DNA from: Streptomyces sp. NBC_00335
Lineage (GTDB): Bacteria > Actinomycetota > Actinomycetes > Streptomycetales > Streptomycetaceae
DNA: 64,000 bases
Direction of reading: 5' to 3'
Assembly: GCF_036127095.1 (NCBI RefSeq)
Contig: NZ_CP108006.1
Location: forward strand, 62,001 to 126,000
This document shows positions 31,806 through 41,023 of the stretch, piece after piece; within the stretch, counting starts at the first letter, position 1; each line of letters starts with the position of its first letter. The notes under the pieces are model-generated. The model worked only from the letters and a program-made list of their open reading frames with translations. It ran no database searches and had not been told where the DNA came from. The position numbers were made by a program, and so were the translations under genes.

Positions 31806-32019
31806 AACCTCCTTGCGTGACCCGGCATCTGCCGCGGCCCACTTGGCATGAGCGCTATCCTGCACAGTCGATTTCGATCCCGACTCCCGAGAATTCCCGC
31901 GGCCCCCGGCATGCCGGAAAAGACCTTGCCCCTCCGAACGGGATTCTCGGGAAATCCAAGAGTTGATAGGTGCGCGTATTTCAGAGACCCGCGCACCGGC
32001 ATTCATTCATTCCGTCGGG

Positions 32020-34173
32020 CTACGGAAGCGCGTGGACGCGGAAGGCGATCATGGCCGTGTCGTCGCGGTGGTCGGAGACCTCTTGGAGCCGGCGCAGCAG
32101 TGCGGCCAGTGGTTCGTCGCGGTGCCGGGAGGCCGCGTGGGCGAGCCGGTTCTGGCCGTCGGTGAGGGGGGCGGTGGGGGTTTCGACGAGGCCGTCGGTG
32201 TACAGCAGGAGGGTGTCGCCCGGGGTCAGGTCGTGGGTGTGGGTGGTGCGGGGGACCTTTGGGTCGACGCACAGGGGCGGGTCTTCGCCGGTGCCGGTGA
32301 GGAAGGCGGGGTCTCCGTGGGCGGGGATCAGCAACGGGGGCGGGTGGCCGGCGTTGGACCAGGTCATCGACCACTGTCCTCCGGGGCGGCGGCGCAGGTG
32401 GGCGTGGATGGCGGTGGTGAGGGGGGCGGCTTCGAGGCCTTCGGCGACCTCGTCGAGGCGGGCCAGGACGTGCGCGGGGCCGTGGTCCGCTGCCTGTGTG
32501 TAGGCCAGGGCGCGGAGCATGCTGCGCATCTGGCCCATGGCGGTGGCCGCGTCGATGTCGTGGCCGGCGACGTCGCCGACGTCCAGGACAAGGGTGTCGT
32601 CGGGGAGGGTGAAGGCGTCATACCAGTCCCCGCCGATCTCGTTCACGCAGCTGGCCGGCTGGTAGCAAGCCGCGAGATCCGCGCCGCGCACCGGCGGCGG
32701 CTCGGTGAGGTGGGCGCGCTGGAGGCTCAGGGCGGTGCGGCGGGCACGCTGGAGGTCGAGGGCCTTTCGGATGGGCCGGTGGGCGTGGTGGAGGAGTTCG
32801 CGCAGCAGGTCGGTCTCGGCGGGGCCGGGCACGGGGGTGTCGCCGTTGCTGCTGGTGGCGGCGTAACCGAGGACGATGTCGTCGACGATCAGGGGGATGA
32901 GGGTCAGGCTGGTCGCGCCGGCCGCGGCGAGCCATCGCTCGGTGACCGCCGGAACCAGGCCCGCCGGAATGGGGCCGCCGGCGGGGAAGCGGAGGGTGCG
33001 GGGGGTGCGCTGATCGAGGACTTCGCGGATGGCCGGGGAGACCACGACCTGCTGGTTGCGCAGGGCAGGCGGCGCGGGCAGTCCCGGACGGGTCGCGGAA
33101 GCCACCCGGCGGGCGGTGACGCGGGCGTGGTCGGGCAGCGGCCACTGGTCGTGGGACAGCAGCAGGATCAGGCAGGCATCGGCCAGTTCGGGGACGACGA
33201 CGTTGACGACCTCGGCGAACGCCTCGTCGAGGCTGGCTCCCGAGACGGCTGCCACCTGCGCGAGGAGGCGTTCGCGCAGCCGGGCACCCCAGGTGGCCTC
33301 GATGTCGGCGGTCGCCGCGATCCACTCGGCGACCCGCCCCTCGCGCATGACGGGGACGCCCCGCGTGCTCATGTGCCGGTAGGAGCCGTCGGCTGTCCGT
33401 ACGCGGAAGGAGGCCTGGAAGACGCTCGGGGTTCCCTCCTCGGCGGCGCTCTGCCAAGCGCGGAGCAGGCCTTCGCGGTCGCGGGGGTGGATGCGCTCGT
33501 ACCAGCTCTCGTCAGCACGGGGGTGCCACGGTGTGCCGGTCAGTTGCTCCCAGCCGGAGACGATCTCGTCCATGGCGCCGTCCGGATGCATCACCCACAC
33601 CATCTGCGTGACGGCCGACACCAGCGCCTCGTAGCGCTGCAGGGCGCGGGTCTCGGCGGTGGTGTCCATCGTGACGACGAGGATCCCCGGACCTGCGGGA
33701 GTGGTGACGGGGCTGCAGGAGTAGACGAAGTGCCGGGCCTGGTCGGGGGCCCCGGGGTCGGGCTCGCGGGAGTCGGTGAGCTGACGGGGGCGCCCGGTGG
33801 CGCGGACCTCGTCCAGGACGGTGAGGAAATGGGCCGCGTCCGGCTCGGCGAACGCCTCCCGGGCCGGCGCACCCAGACGCCGGGCACCGAGCATCCTGGT
33901 GCAGGCGGCGTTGGTGTACAGGAGCTGGTGATGGGGGCCCGCCAGCAGGGCGACCGCCGCGACGGTGTCGTCGAACATCCTCGGGTCCAGGCCCCGCGAG
34001 GCACCGCTCACCGAGAGGACATCCAGAGCCGGGCTCGGAGCGGGAACCGTCGCATGGCGCCATCTTCTCGACTGGCACGGCGAGTGCGCGGTAGGCGCGC
34101 TTGTCAGGCGCGGCGGCTGCCGAGGGGAGGAGGTATTGGCACCGGAACCTTGGGCCAGGCCGTTGCGGATCAC
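32020..34173 (-). CDS. PAS/GAF/PP2C (SpoIIE-type) phosphatase
   Basis: The 717-residue regulator has two PAS-like domains (MFDDTVAAVALLAGPHHQLL from 66, and MVWVMHPDGAMDEIVSGW), a GAF-like domain (about 295-450) and a C-terminal PP2C domain with ACYQPASCVNEIGGDWYDAF, DVGDVAGHDIDAATAMGQ, SNAGHPPPLL and LLLYTDGLVE. These dephosphorylate anti-sigma-factor antagonists in stress or development pathways. The GTG start at 34173 lacks a clear ribosome-binding site, so a downstream start (to 33978) is possible. No sigma or anti-sigma gene is adjacent. Confidence 0.85.
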   Translation of the reverse strand: MIRNGLAQGSGANTSSPRQPPRLTSAPTAHSPCQSRRWRHATVPAPSPALDVLSVSGASRGLDPRMFDDTVAAVALLAGPHHQLLYTNAACTRMLGARRLGAPAREAFAEPDAAHFLTVLDEVRATGRPRQLTDSREPDPGAPDQARHFVYSCSPVTTPAGPGILVVTMDTTAETRALQRYEALVSAVTQMVWVMHPDGAMDEIVSGWEQLTGTPWHPRADESWYERIHPRDREGLLRAWQSAAEEGTPSVFQASFRVRTADGSYRHMSTRGVPVMREGRVAEWIAATADIEATWGARLRERLLAQVAAVSGASLDEAFAEVVNVVVPELADACLILLLSHDQWPLPDHARVTARRVASATRPGLPAPPALRNQQVVVSPAIREVLDQRTPRTLRFPAGGPIPAGLVPAVTERWLAAAGATSLTLIPLIVDDIVLGYAATSSNGDTPVPGPAETDLLRELLHHAHRPIRKALDLQRARRTALSLQRAHLTEPPPVRGADLAACYQPASCVNEIGGDWYDAFTLPDDTLVLDVGDVAGHDIDAATAMGQMRSMLRALAYTQAADHGPAHVLARLDEVAEGLEAAPLTTAIHAHLRRRPGGQWSMTWSNAGHPPPLLIPAHGDPAFLTGTGEDPPLCVDPKVPRTTHTHDLTPGDTLLLYTDGLVETPTAPLTDGQNRLAHAASRHRDEPLAALLRRLQEVSDHRDDTAMIAFRVHALP

Positions 34174-34570
34174 AGCGGCGCCCCTGCCAAGAGTGCCGTC
34201 CCCGCAGCCGGGGCGCGCAGACCACGGAAGTCCGCGGGAGTCAGGACCAGGCGGCCCTGTTCGGTGGCCGCTGCTCCGCTCTTGAGAGGTCGGTGCCCCA
34301 CGTGCCTGCCGTAGGCCGTGCGGACGGTCCTGGCCACGCGCCCCCGGGACCGACGCGGCTCATCGTCGCGGCCAGGTGTACGGGCCTGGAGGAGACATGA
34401 TCCGGTGACAGCGGCGGCATTCACCATGGCCACGGGGCGAATGAGTCGTCGGCGGGTGGGCGGGGTGTGGTGCGAATTCAACGGGGGTCCTTGCTGTCCG
34501 CGACGCCCGGGGGAACGAAAGGCAGGGCGCCGGTGGTGGGCGTGAGAAGGCGGGCTGAGCCCGACACCGG
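34174..34570. other. Intergenic stretch
   Basis: About 400 bases upstream of the phosphatase gene. No convincing coding frame, repeat or hairpin was found. Confidence 0.45.
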
Positions 34571-34897
34571 TCAGTTCCGGCCGGCGCGCACCTCGGCCAT
34601 ACGGCCGGTGCCACGGGGTGTCCGCCCACCGTCGGGGTGGTGGAGGCGGGGGTGGTGAAGGCGGGAGTGGCCTGGGGGCCGGGAACCCTGACCAGGGTGG
34701 CGCGAAAGCATGGGGACGCCTGCGGCCCTCGTGCCACCAGCACAGATCACCTCGATGGAGTGCGAGGCCGCATCCCGCTGATGCGCGGCGGCCGCCGGCT
34801 TGACCGCGGAAGCCGGCGGGGCGACCCCTCCCACCGCGGTGACGCAGAGGACTGCGACGGTGCTGGTGGCGGTCACGGACATGCAGCGCACGGACAC
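34571..34897 (-). CDS. Possible small secreted protein
   Basis: GTG 34897 has GGAGGGAG at five bases and starts VSVRCMSVTATSTVAVLCVTAVGGVAPPASA-like sequence (shown in part), a good signal peptide. The following 75 residues are His/Pro/Arg-rich without a recognised domain. The 3' half may be out of frame, so this could be a real short exported protein or a decayed one. Confidence 0.35.
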   Translation of the reverse strand: MSVRCMSVTATSTVAVLCVTAVGGVAPPASAVKPAAAAHQRDAASHSIEVICAGGTRAAGVPMLSRHPGQGSRPPGHSRLHHPRLHHPDGGRTPRGTGRMAEVRAGRN

Positions 34898-35324
34898 GAC
34901 GGCTCCCTCCAGGTGTGCTGCCCATCGGCGCACCCCGAGGCCACCGCATGGCAATTCAACCCAAAAAGCAGACAAGTACCTCATTTGGGCCTTACGTCCC
35001 AACCGTACGGGCCGTCCGCCTCCCGCAGAGAGCCCCTGGGTCACAGCCTGTCCATGGAACGCAGCCCGCAGGACACTCTGCGCACCAGGTGGAACGGCAA
35101 CATCATTACCGTCAGTCACCGACCACGCGGAGTAGCGGACCCAGCCTCGTCGGGCCCTGCCTCGTCAGGTCCTGCCTCGCCACCCGGCGGCAGGCGCGTA
35201 CCACCCGCACGTACACCCGCCTGCCGGGTGCCCTTGCTCGCCCGCGCATGCGCCCGCAGGATCGGATCAGCTGAACCCCACCGGCCGGCGCCCGGCGGCA
35301 ACCGAGCAGCGAGGACCAGCAACC
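34898..35324. other. Intergenic stretch between divergent genes
   Basis: This region lies between the possible secreted protein and the AraC regulator. It contains a lower-GC patch near 34960-35000, likely promoter DNA, but no site that I can assign. Confidence 0.4.
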
Positions 35325-36362
35325 GTGCATCCGTACAACCTGCCCGCCGGCCCACCCGCGGCCGATGCCGACGCAGGCCCGCCCTCCCCCCGGCACCTGA
35401 CGGCGGACGGGCCCGATCAGGCCGAGGATCTGATGCACCAGGTCTTCGGTCACCAGAACATGACCCTGCGATTCGAACGGCACGAACCGGTCCACATCGA
35501 CGTCCGCGAACTGGACACCGGCCCGGGACACCTCGCCCGCGTCGAGATGTCATGCGACCTGAACCTCGGCACCTCAGCACTCGGCCTCTACTACACCGGC
35601 ATCGCCCACCAGGGCATGCTCTCCCTGCACCAGCACGGACAAGAGGCCATCGCCGCCCCCTGCCACGACAGCCCGTACCTGCTACGCCCCCACGCGCACA
35701 CCACCATCCACCACGCCCCCGGCACGACCTTCTGCGTCCTGGGCATCGACCCGGCCGCCCTCGAAAGCACCCTGGCCGGCCTCTTGGAACACCCCGTCAA
35801 ACCCCTGCGTACCGACAACACCGCCAACGCCGGGGCCGGCCGAGGCCTGGTCCCCGAACACCTGATGACCCTCCTGGAGGCCGAACTCACCGGCCCCACC
35901 GGACTCCTGCACCCAGGCCCCGTCGCCGACCGCCTCTGGGACGCCATCGTCACGGCCCTGCTGTACGGAGCACGCCACCAGTACAGCGAGGAACTACACG
36001 CCCCCACCGCCCGGCTCAGCCCCCGCACCCTGACCCGGGCCATCACCGCGATGGAGGCCGATCCCGCGCACCCGTTCACCATCGCCGAGCTCGCCGCCAT
36101 CGCCGGAGTCGGCCCCCGAGCCCTGCAGAACGCTTTCCGTGAACACCGCGGCACCACACCACTCGCCTACCTGCGCCATCTCCGCCTCAAAGCGGCCCAC
36201 GCGGAGCTCCTGAACACCGAACCGCCCGCCACCGTCACCGAAGTCGCCACCCACTGGGGCTTCACCCATCCCGGACGCTTCGCCACGCTCTACAAGCAGC
36301 ACTACGCCCAGACGCCCTCGCAGACCCTGCGCCAACGCCCCAACAACCTCACCCAGCACTGA
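35325..36362 (+). CDS. AraC-family transcriptional regulator
   Basis: The 345-residue regulator has a ligand-sensing N-terminus (an AraC-binding-like domain with LGLYYTGIAHQGMLSLHQHG) and a C-terminal double helix-turn-helix: PFTIAELAAIAGVGPRALQN and ATVTEVATHWGFTHPGRFAT, with RGTTPLAYLRHLRLKAAHAEL between them. Its target is not evident. The flanking DNA is non-coding on both sides. Confidence 0.85.
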   Translation: MHPYNLPAGPPAADADAGPPSPRHLTADGPDQAEDLMHQVFGHQNMTLRFERHEPVHIDVRELDTGPGHLARVEMSCDLNLGTSALGLYYTGIAHQGMLSLHQHGQEAIAAPCHDSPYLLRPHAHTTIHHAPGTTFCVLGIDPAALESTLAGLLEHPVKPLRTDNTANAGAGRGLVPEHLMTLLEAELTGPTGLLHPGPVADRLWDAIVTALLYGARHQYSEELHAPTARLSPRTLTRAITAMEADPAHPFTIAELAAIAGVGPRALQNAFREHRGTTPLAYLRHLRLKAAHAELLNTEPPATVTEVATHWGFTHPGRFATLYKQHYAQTPSQTLRQRPNNLTQH

Positions 36363-36741
36363 ACCACCGAAGAGGGGCGGAGAGCCGCCGCGGATACGTC
36401 CGCCGGTGCGGGCTTCACGGACCGGACCGGGCTACGCGCAGGGCCCGTAGCGATGCCCGACCACTCCCCTGGATGGTTTGGGGTGTATCGGGCAGACGGT
36501 GCGGCGATACCAGAAGGGGAAACGATTCACTTCCTGCTGGACAGCATCGTGGCAGGACGGATTCCCGCCCCTGGGCCCCGCCCCGACACGTGCCCTCCCT
36601 CGCCGCTCCCCGCTACCAGCCGCACACCGGGCCGGCGGCGCGGCGGGCCGCAGCCCGTCCGCACAGATCCGGCACGGAACGCGGTACATCCCCGCGGCCC
36701 ACGCCCGGTGGCGTTCTGGACCCTGTGAAAGACGGTGAACT
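36363..36741. other. Intergenic stretch
   Basis: About 380 bases between the AraC regulator and the cold-shock-like gene. Small frames on both strands lack family features. Confidence 0.45.
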
Positions 36742-36948
36742 GTGACCCAGCGCTGCACCGGGTTCATCCAGCACTACAACCGCCAGGCCGGCTACGGCTT
36801 CCTCATCCCCCTGGGCCACAAGGAACCGCTCTACTTCGAGGAAGCCGACCTCGAAGGCGGGTACAGGGGCCTCTCCGTCGACCAGCAGGTCACCTTCGTC
36901 TTCGCGCTCGGAGAAGGACGCTTCGTCGCCAAGGAAATCCGCACCTGA
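36742..36948 (+). CDS. Diverged cold-shock-domain protein
   Basis: The 68-residue protein has the length and order of a cold-shock domain: TGFIQHYNRQAGYGFLIPLG, LYFEEADLEGGYRGLSVDQQ and VTFVFALGEGRFVAKEIR. The nucleic-acid-binding RNP1 (KGFGFI) reads AGYGFL and RNP2 (VFVH) reads LYFE, so binding may be altered. GTG 36742 is used; the ribosome-binding site is weak. Confidence 0.7.
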   Translation: MTQRCTGFIQHYNRQAGYGFLIPLGHKEPLYFEEADLEGGYRGLSVDQQVTFVFALGEGRFVAKEIRT

Positions 36949-37083
36949 CAGCCGGCCGGCGTCCCGGGCCCACCGGGCACCCTGCGGGCCCGGTCCAGCC
37001 GGCCGGTAGTCACCCACGATGGGCGCACCGGGCGCCCGTCTCGTGGCCCGATGGGTCGAACAACGGGACCGGGCGGCTCCGCG

Positions 37084-37280
37084 TCAGACGCCGGAGCTCA
37101 CTCCGAGCCGCTTGGCGACCTTGGCCACCGAGAAGCCCGCCTGGCCGGACTCGGCGAGGACCTCGAAAGTGGCCTCGATCAGTGCCGCCCGCAGGTCCCC
37201 GTGGTGATACGGACGTCTGGCCTCGGGGGGTCTGCGACCGCGGCTCCATGATGATCTCCGGGGACACGGTTCCGCCCGTG
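37084..37280 (-). pseudogene. TetR regulator N-terminal stub
   Basis: The minus strand encodes RRPYHHGDLRAALIEATFEV and LAESGQAGFSVAKVAKRLGV, the classic first helix and helix-turn-helix of TetR proteins, and then meets a stop right after SSGV. No proper start codon is in frame nearby. The ligand-binding domain is missing, so the gene is dead. Confidence 0.75.
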
Positions 37281-37414
37281 GGAACCGGCCTGTTGCGCCT
37301 CCTGGCTTCCGCTGTCGGGCGTCACCCTGCCGCACCCGGCCCGTAATGCGACTCTGGAAGGGCCAACCGGGCCTGTTCGACCCCGCGGCGGCCCGGCCGA
37401 TCAGGGATACCGCC

Positions 37415-38047
37415 ATGCCCCAGCGCGCCTTCCTTGGGTCCCATGCCGTGTCGGCGGTGGTCACCAGCGCCGCCCTCGCCCTCCTCCTGACGACGCCCGG
37501 CACGCCCGCGGCGGCGACCGGGCCGGCCGCGGTGCCACTCCCGCAGTCGGCCGTACTGTCGATTCCGGCCATCGGTGTGTCCGGGCTGCCCGTCGTGCCG
37601 TACCGCGGAAGCCCCGACGACTCGCCGGGCACTCGAATCCAGGACCGGGGCATGGCCGCCAGCCCGCACGGTCCCGCCGGTGGCGTCGGCCCCGGCGATG
37701 TGGGCAACTACATCGTCACTGGACACCGCATCGTGGCGGGCGGGCCGCTGCGGGCGCTGCCGTCCCTGCCGACGGGCGCGTCCGTCGTCGTGACCTCCGG
37801 CGGCGTCACGTACGAGTACACGATCACCACGACCCGGACGACCTCCTTCCGCTCCCAGTCCTCCATGGCCGCACAGCGCGCCGCCGTCCCCGGCTTCCCC
37901 GGCGCCGCCCCTACCCGCGCGATGATCACCGTGACCACCTGTCTCACGCCCGAGGACGATGCTGCAGGCAATCACTGGCGGGACGCGCAGAACAACCCCG
38001 AACACCGCATCGACAAGATCGGCGTCCTCACGGCAACCACGTCCTGA
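37415..38047 (+). CDS. Secreted sortase-like protein 1
   Basis: The 210-residue protein has a signal sequence (VSAVVTSAALALLLTTPG) and a sortase fold: LSIPAIGVSGLPVVPYRG, IVTGHRIVAGGPLRALP with the catalytic histidine, MITVTTCLTPEDDAAGN with the catalytic cysteine, and PEHRIDKIGVL with the arginine. Sortases (class E/F-like) link proteins to the cell wall. There is no C-terminal anchor. ATG 37415 is chosen; the frame opens earlier. A paralogue follows at 38270. Confidence 0.8.
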   Translation: MPQRAFLGSHAVSAVVTSAALALLLTTPGTPAAATGPAAVPLPQSAVLSIPAIGVSGLPVVPYRGSPDDSPGTRIQDRGMAASPHGPAGGVGPGDVGNYIVTGHRIVAGGPLRALPSLPTGASVVVTSGGVTYEYTITTTRTTSFRSQSSMAAQRAAVPGFPGAAPTRAMITVTTCLTPEDDAAGNHWRDAQNNPEHRIDKIGVLTATTS

Positions 38048-38094
38048 CCACCGTCACCACGTCCTGCCCCGTCCACACCGCGCCCCGCTCCGCT

Positions 38095-38130
38095 CCGCCC
38101 CGCCCCGCCCCGCCCCGCCCCGCCCCGTCC
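38095..38130. repeat. CCCCG pentanucleotide tract
   Basis: Several consecutive CCCCG units lie in the gap between the two sortase-like genes. It is low-complexity sequence prone to slippage. Confidence 0.8.
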
Positions 38131-38269
38131 CCGGGAGGGCGAAGGTCACAGGGCCAGCCCTTATGAACCTCTTGCTCCGTATGCCACTCTGGCGGGCAAA
38201 CCGGCTCGCGCCCCTGCCCCGACGACCGCGCCGACCCTGCCGGCCCCGCCGACCAGTACGGAAACGCCC

Positions 38270-39004
38270 ATGCCCCTGCAGTTCCCGTCCCGAGCCGCAT
38301 CCGCCGCGGCGGCCGGCGCCATGGTCGTCCTGCTGGCGGCCTGCAGCACCACTCAGGCTGCCGCCGGCGCGGCGGCTCCCGCACCGCCGACGACGGTAGC
38401 GGCACCCGCTTCGGCACCCGCTTCGGCGCCGGCCGCCGCCACCGCCGCGCGGCCCTCCGCGCCGCCGGTTGCCTCCGTGCAGACCTTGGCCTCCGTCCTG
38501 TCCATACCCTCGGTGGGCATCATCGGCCTGCGCGTGATGCCGTACGAGGGCACCACCGACGATGCGCCCGGCACCCGTATCCAGGACAAGGGTCTGGCGG
38601 CCAGCCCGTACGGGAAGCGTGGCGGAGTCGGGCCCGGCCAGGCGGGCAACTTCCTGGTCACCGCGCACCGCCTGTCGGCGGGCGGCCCGCTGCGCGCCCT
38701 GCCCGCCGTGGCGAAGGGCGACTCGGTGCTCGTGACCGTCGGCGATGTGGTGTACACGTACGAGATCATCGCGAGCCGCAAGACGTCCTTCCGGTCCGAA
38801 CGCTCGCTCAGCGAGCAGCGCGCCGCGGTCCCCGGAATGCCGGGTGTGGCCCCGACCCAGGCCATGATCACGATCTCGACCTGCGCCACCCCGGAAGACC
38901 ATGCCGAAGGCAACTTCTGGAGCGACGCCCAGGGCAATCCCGAGCACCGCATCGACAAGATAGGCGTTCTCCGCAAGACGACCGCAGCGCCGCCTGCGGG
39001 ATAG
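38270..39004 (+). CDS. Sortase-like protein 2 (lipoprotein)
   Basis: The 244-residue paralogue of the protein at 37415 has a lipobox-like MVVLLAACSTT signal, an Ala/Pro linker, then LSIPSVGIIGLRVMPYEG, LVTAHRLSAGGPLRALP (His), MITISTCATPEDHAEGN (Cys) and PEHRIDKIGVL (Arg). The gene order and shared sequence show a tandem duplication. Lipid anchoring would hold this copy at the membrane while the first is released or signal-anchored. Confidence 0.8.
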   Translation: MPLQFPSRAASAAAAGAMVVLLAACSTTQAAAGAAAPAPPTTVAAPASAPASAPAAATAARPSAPPVASVQTLASVLSIPSVGIIGLRVMPYEGTTDDAPGTRIQDKGLAASPYGKRGGVGPGQAGNFLVTAHRLSAGGPLRALPAVAKGDSVLVTVGDVVYTYEIIASRKTSFRSERSLSEQRAAVPGMPGVAPTQAMITISTCATPEDHAEGNFWSDAQGNPEHRIDKIGVLRKTTAAPPAG

Positions 39005-39071
39005 CCGGATAGCGCCGCCCAACTCTCGCCGGGGCGCGGGCGGGTCCCTGCGCGTGCCCGGGGGGCGTTTT

Positions 39072-39377
39072 TCACCGGCCGCGCGACCGTGCCCGTACGC
39101 CGTCGGGAACTGCGCGGCCTGCGCAGACGCCGACATCACGCAGCAACGTGTCCAAGAGCTCGAAGAGCAGCCGGTCGACAACGGCCATCGTCAGACGGTG
39201 TTCGGGCACCTTGGCCAGGCGGAAGGCGTTGTGGACGCCAGTGGGGCTCTTGCCGACCGGCTCGGCCAGCTCCCGGATGCTGTCACTGTGGCTCTGCGAC
39301 TGGGGTGTGGCATCTGCCAAGCGACCGGTATCGACCGGTATCGAGAAGACCCTCCGTCGGTCGAACGGCTTTGGCAC
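39072..39377 (-). pseudogene. Helix-turn-helix protein fragment
   Basis: The minus strand reads SDSIRELAEPVGKSPTGVHN, like a helix-turn-helix, followed by helical sequence (MAVVDRLLFELLDTLLRDVG). There is no clear start or domain around it. Further right, 39400-39500 holds a short VVDRTHGSLQWG stretch that may be another transposase scrap. The whole 39005-39652 gap looks like decayed sequence. Confidence 0.35.
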
Positions 39378-39652
39378 CAGGCCGAGACAAGGCCGATCCG
39401 GACATGGCAGCGACCCCGTACGCCCTCAACCACGGGGAGATCGTGGTCGACCGCACCCACGGTTCCCTCCAGTGGGGACACCACCCGTGCGAAGACGATC
39501 ACTAGCACGGGCGGCCTTCCGGGAGGCTCGTCCCAGAAGGCCGCCTGCCTGCGCGGGCACCCCACGGGTGCTCGCGAGGAGGCGCCGAGCATCGCGAAGA
39601 AGGGGTCTCGACCAGTCCGACGTCTCATAGGCAACCGGCCCGACGAGCGCTA

Positions 39653-39967
39653 TCAGAGGCGCGCCAGGACTCGGTGCAGATCGTCTCGGTCGAAGGCATG
39701 GCCGGAGGCCAGCAGAGTTCGGGTGTAGGCGTCCAGAGCAGAGATGAGACCTTCCGAAAATCCTGCTACCGCGGGGAGATCCCAGGCACCGGTGAGCAGG
39801 TCGTCCAGGCGACTGGGGTCCGCCGGCAGGTGGATGTAGATCTCCCATGCCGGGACACCCTTGAGTCTGGCCCGCTCGGAGCGCGGGAACATCCGGTTTC
39901 CCGCTCGCTCCAGCGCCCGCAGCACTGCCAGTTCCGGTGCAGCCGTCGCGTCCAGTGCTGTCGCCAT
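39653..39967 (-). CDS. Small hypothetical protein
   Basis: The 104-residue protein begins MATALDATAAPELAVLRALE and has WEIYIHLPADPSRLDDLLTG. It is mostly helical with no membrane segment. I do not recognise the family. It has a good ATG start and coding bias. Confidence 0.55.
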   Translation of the reverse strand: MATALDATAAPELAVLRALERAGNRMFPRSERARLKGVPAWEIYIHLPADPSRLDDLLTGAWDLPAVAGFSEGLISALDAYTRTLLASGHAFDRDDLHRVLARL

Positions 39968-40404
39968 CGCAGTCCGGTCCCTTCGTCCGAGTGCAGCCTC
40001 AGCAGCGCCATCCCTCAAGCACTGCCGACCTGGTTGATCCAGGCCTGACGCTAGGCCGCGGGCCGAGGCGGACGGGTGGGTTGCATCGGATTTTGACTCG
40101 ATCGAGTGGAGGTACGACTCCCCCGGGCCACGCACCCTCGGGCCCCTCCGCGTCCCCACGGGGGAAGCACGGATGAGTGTGCCACCCCGATCTGCGTGAC
40201 CGTCCCGCAGCCCGCCCTCAAGCCAGGCCGGCCCCTCATCACGGACCTCGCCCGCACGGCATTCTGCGGCTCCAGCGGCATCAGCGCACCGATCGCCGCC
40301 CGCCCACGTACGGGACGCCCGGGCCGATCGCGAGTGGGCGGCGGCCACCCCGCTGGCTGACCAACCGGGGCCCGTCCGGCGGATCAGCGCTCAGAGCAGG
40401 ATGA
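39968..40404. other. Intergenic stretch
   Basis: About 440 bases between two minus-strand genes. Only short frames without features were seen. Confidence 0.4.
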
Positions 40405-40836
40405 TCAACTCCCTTGCATCAAGCGGTACATGCCGATCGAGTCATGCCCAGCGGTATCGGCAAAGCCGAACTTCTCATAGAGGAAGCGCGCGGGCCCGTC
40501 CGCAATCAGCGAGACATAGGCGGTGGCGGGTGCCCGACGCTCCAACTCCTCGGTGAGCGCGGTCATGATGCGCTTGCCGAGGCCGCGTCCCTGGTGGGCG
40601 GGGTTCACGCAGATGTCGACGATCTGGAACGCGGTACCGCCGTCACCGATGATTCGCCCCATGCCGATGGGCTCGCCCTCGTGGTGGAGGACGACGCCGT
40701 ACCACGTGTTGGGCAGGCCGAGGGCGACCGCCTCGGGGGCTTTGTCCGACAGACCGGCATCGGCACGCAGACGGCGGAAGACATCGACGGAGGGCACACC
40801 TTCACGCAAGCAGTAAGGGTCATTCACTTGATTCAT
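40405..40836 (-). CDS. GNAT-family acetyltransferase
   Basis: The 143-residue protein has IGMGRIIGDGGTAFQIVDIC followed by VNPAHQGRGLGKRIM, the acetyl-CoA-binding motif A, and the closing FLYEKFGFADTAG. It transfers acetyl groups to small molecules or proteins; the acceptor is unknown. It diverges from the lipase gene. Confidence 0.85.
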   Translation of the reverse strand: MNQVNDPYCLREGVPSVDVFRRLRADAGLSDKAPEAVALGLPNTWYGVVLHHEGEPIGMGRIIGDGGTAFQIVDICVNPAHQGRGLGKRIMTALTEELERRAPATAYVSLIADGPARFLYEKFGFADTAGHDSIGMYRLMQGS

Positions 40837-40939
40837 GGATTACATCCTACGGAGTGCACGCCCAGTCCGGCCATACACGGCTTCACCGGCACATCCCGCA
40901 AGCGTTGCGCAGAGCCGTGCCACAGGCCTGTTCAAGCCT

Positions 40940-40980
40940 TTTACCTGCTGGTAACTTACAGCGCTGTTACCACTGGTAAC
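40940..40980. promoter_or_regulatory. Twin palindromic operators upstream of the lipase
   Basis: TTACCTGCTGGTAAC (40941-40955) and GTTACCACTGGTAAC (40966-40980) are two palindromes of the same family, 25 bases apart, in the divergent GNAT-lipase gap and 44 bases ahead of the lipase ATG. The symmetrical GTTACCN3GGTAAC core suits a TetR- or MarR-type dimer. Confidence 0.7.
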
Positions 40981-41023
40981 GCACGCCTGGCCCGGTGATC
41001 CACGAGACGAATCCGAGGGAACC

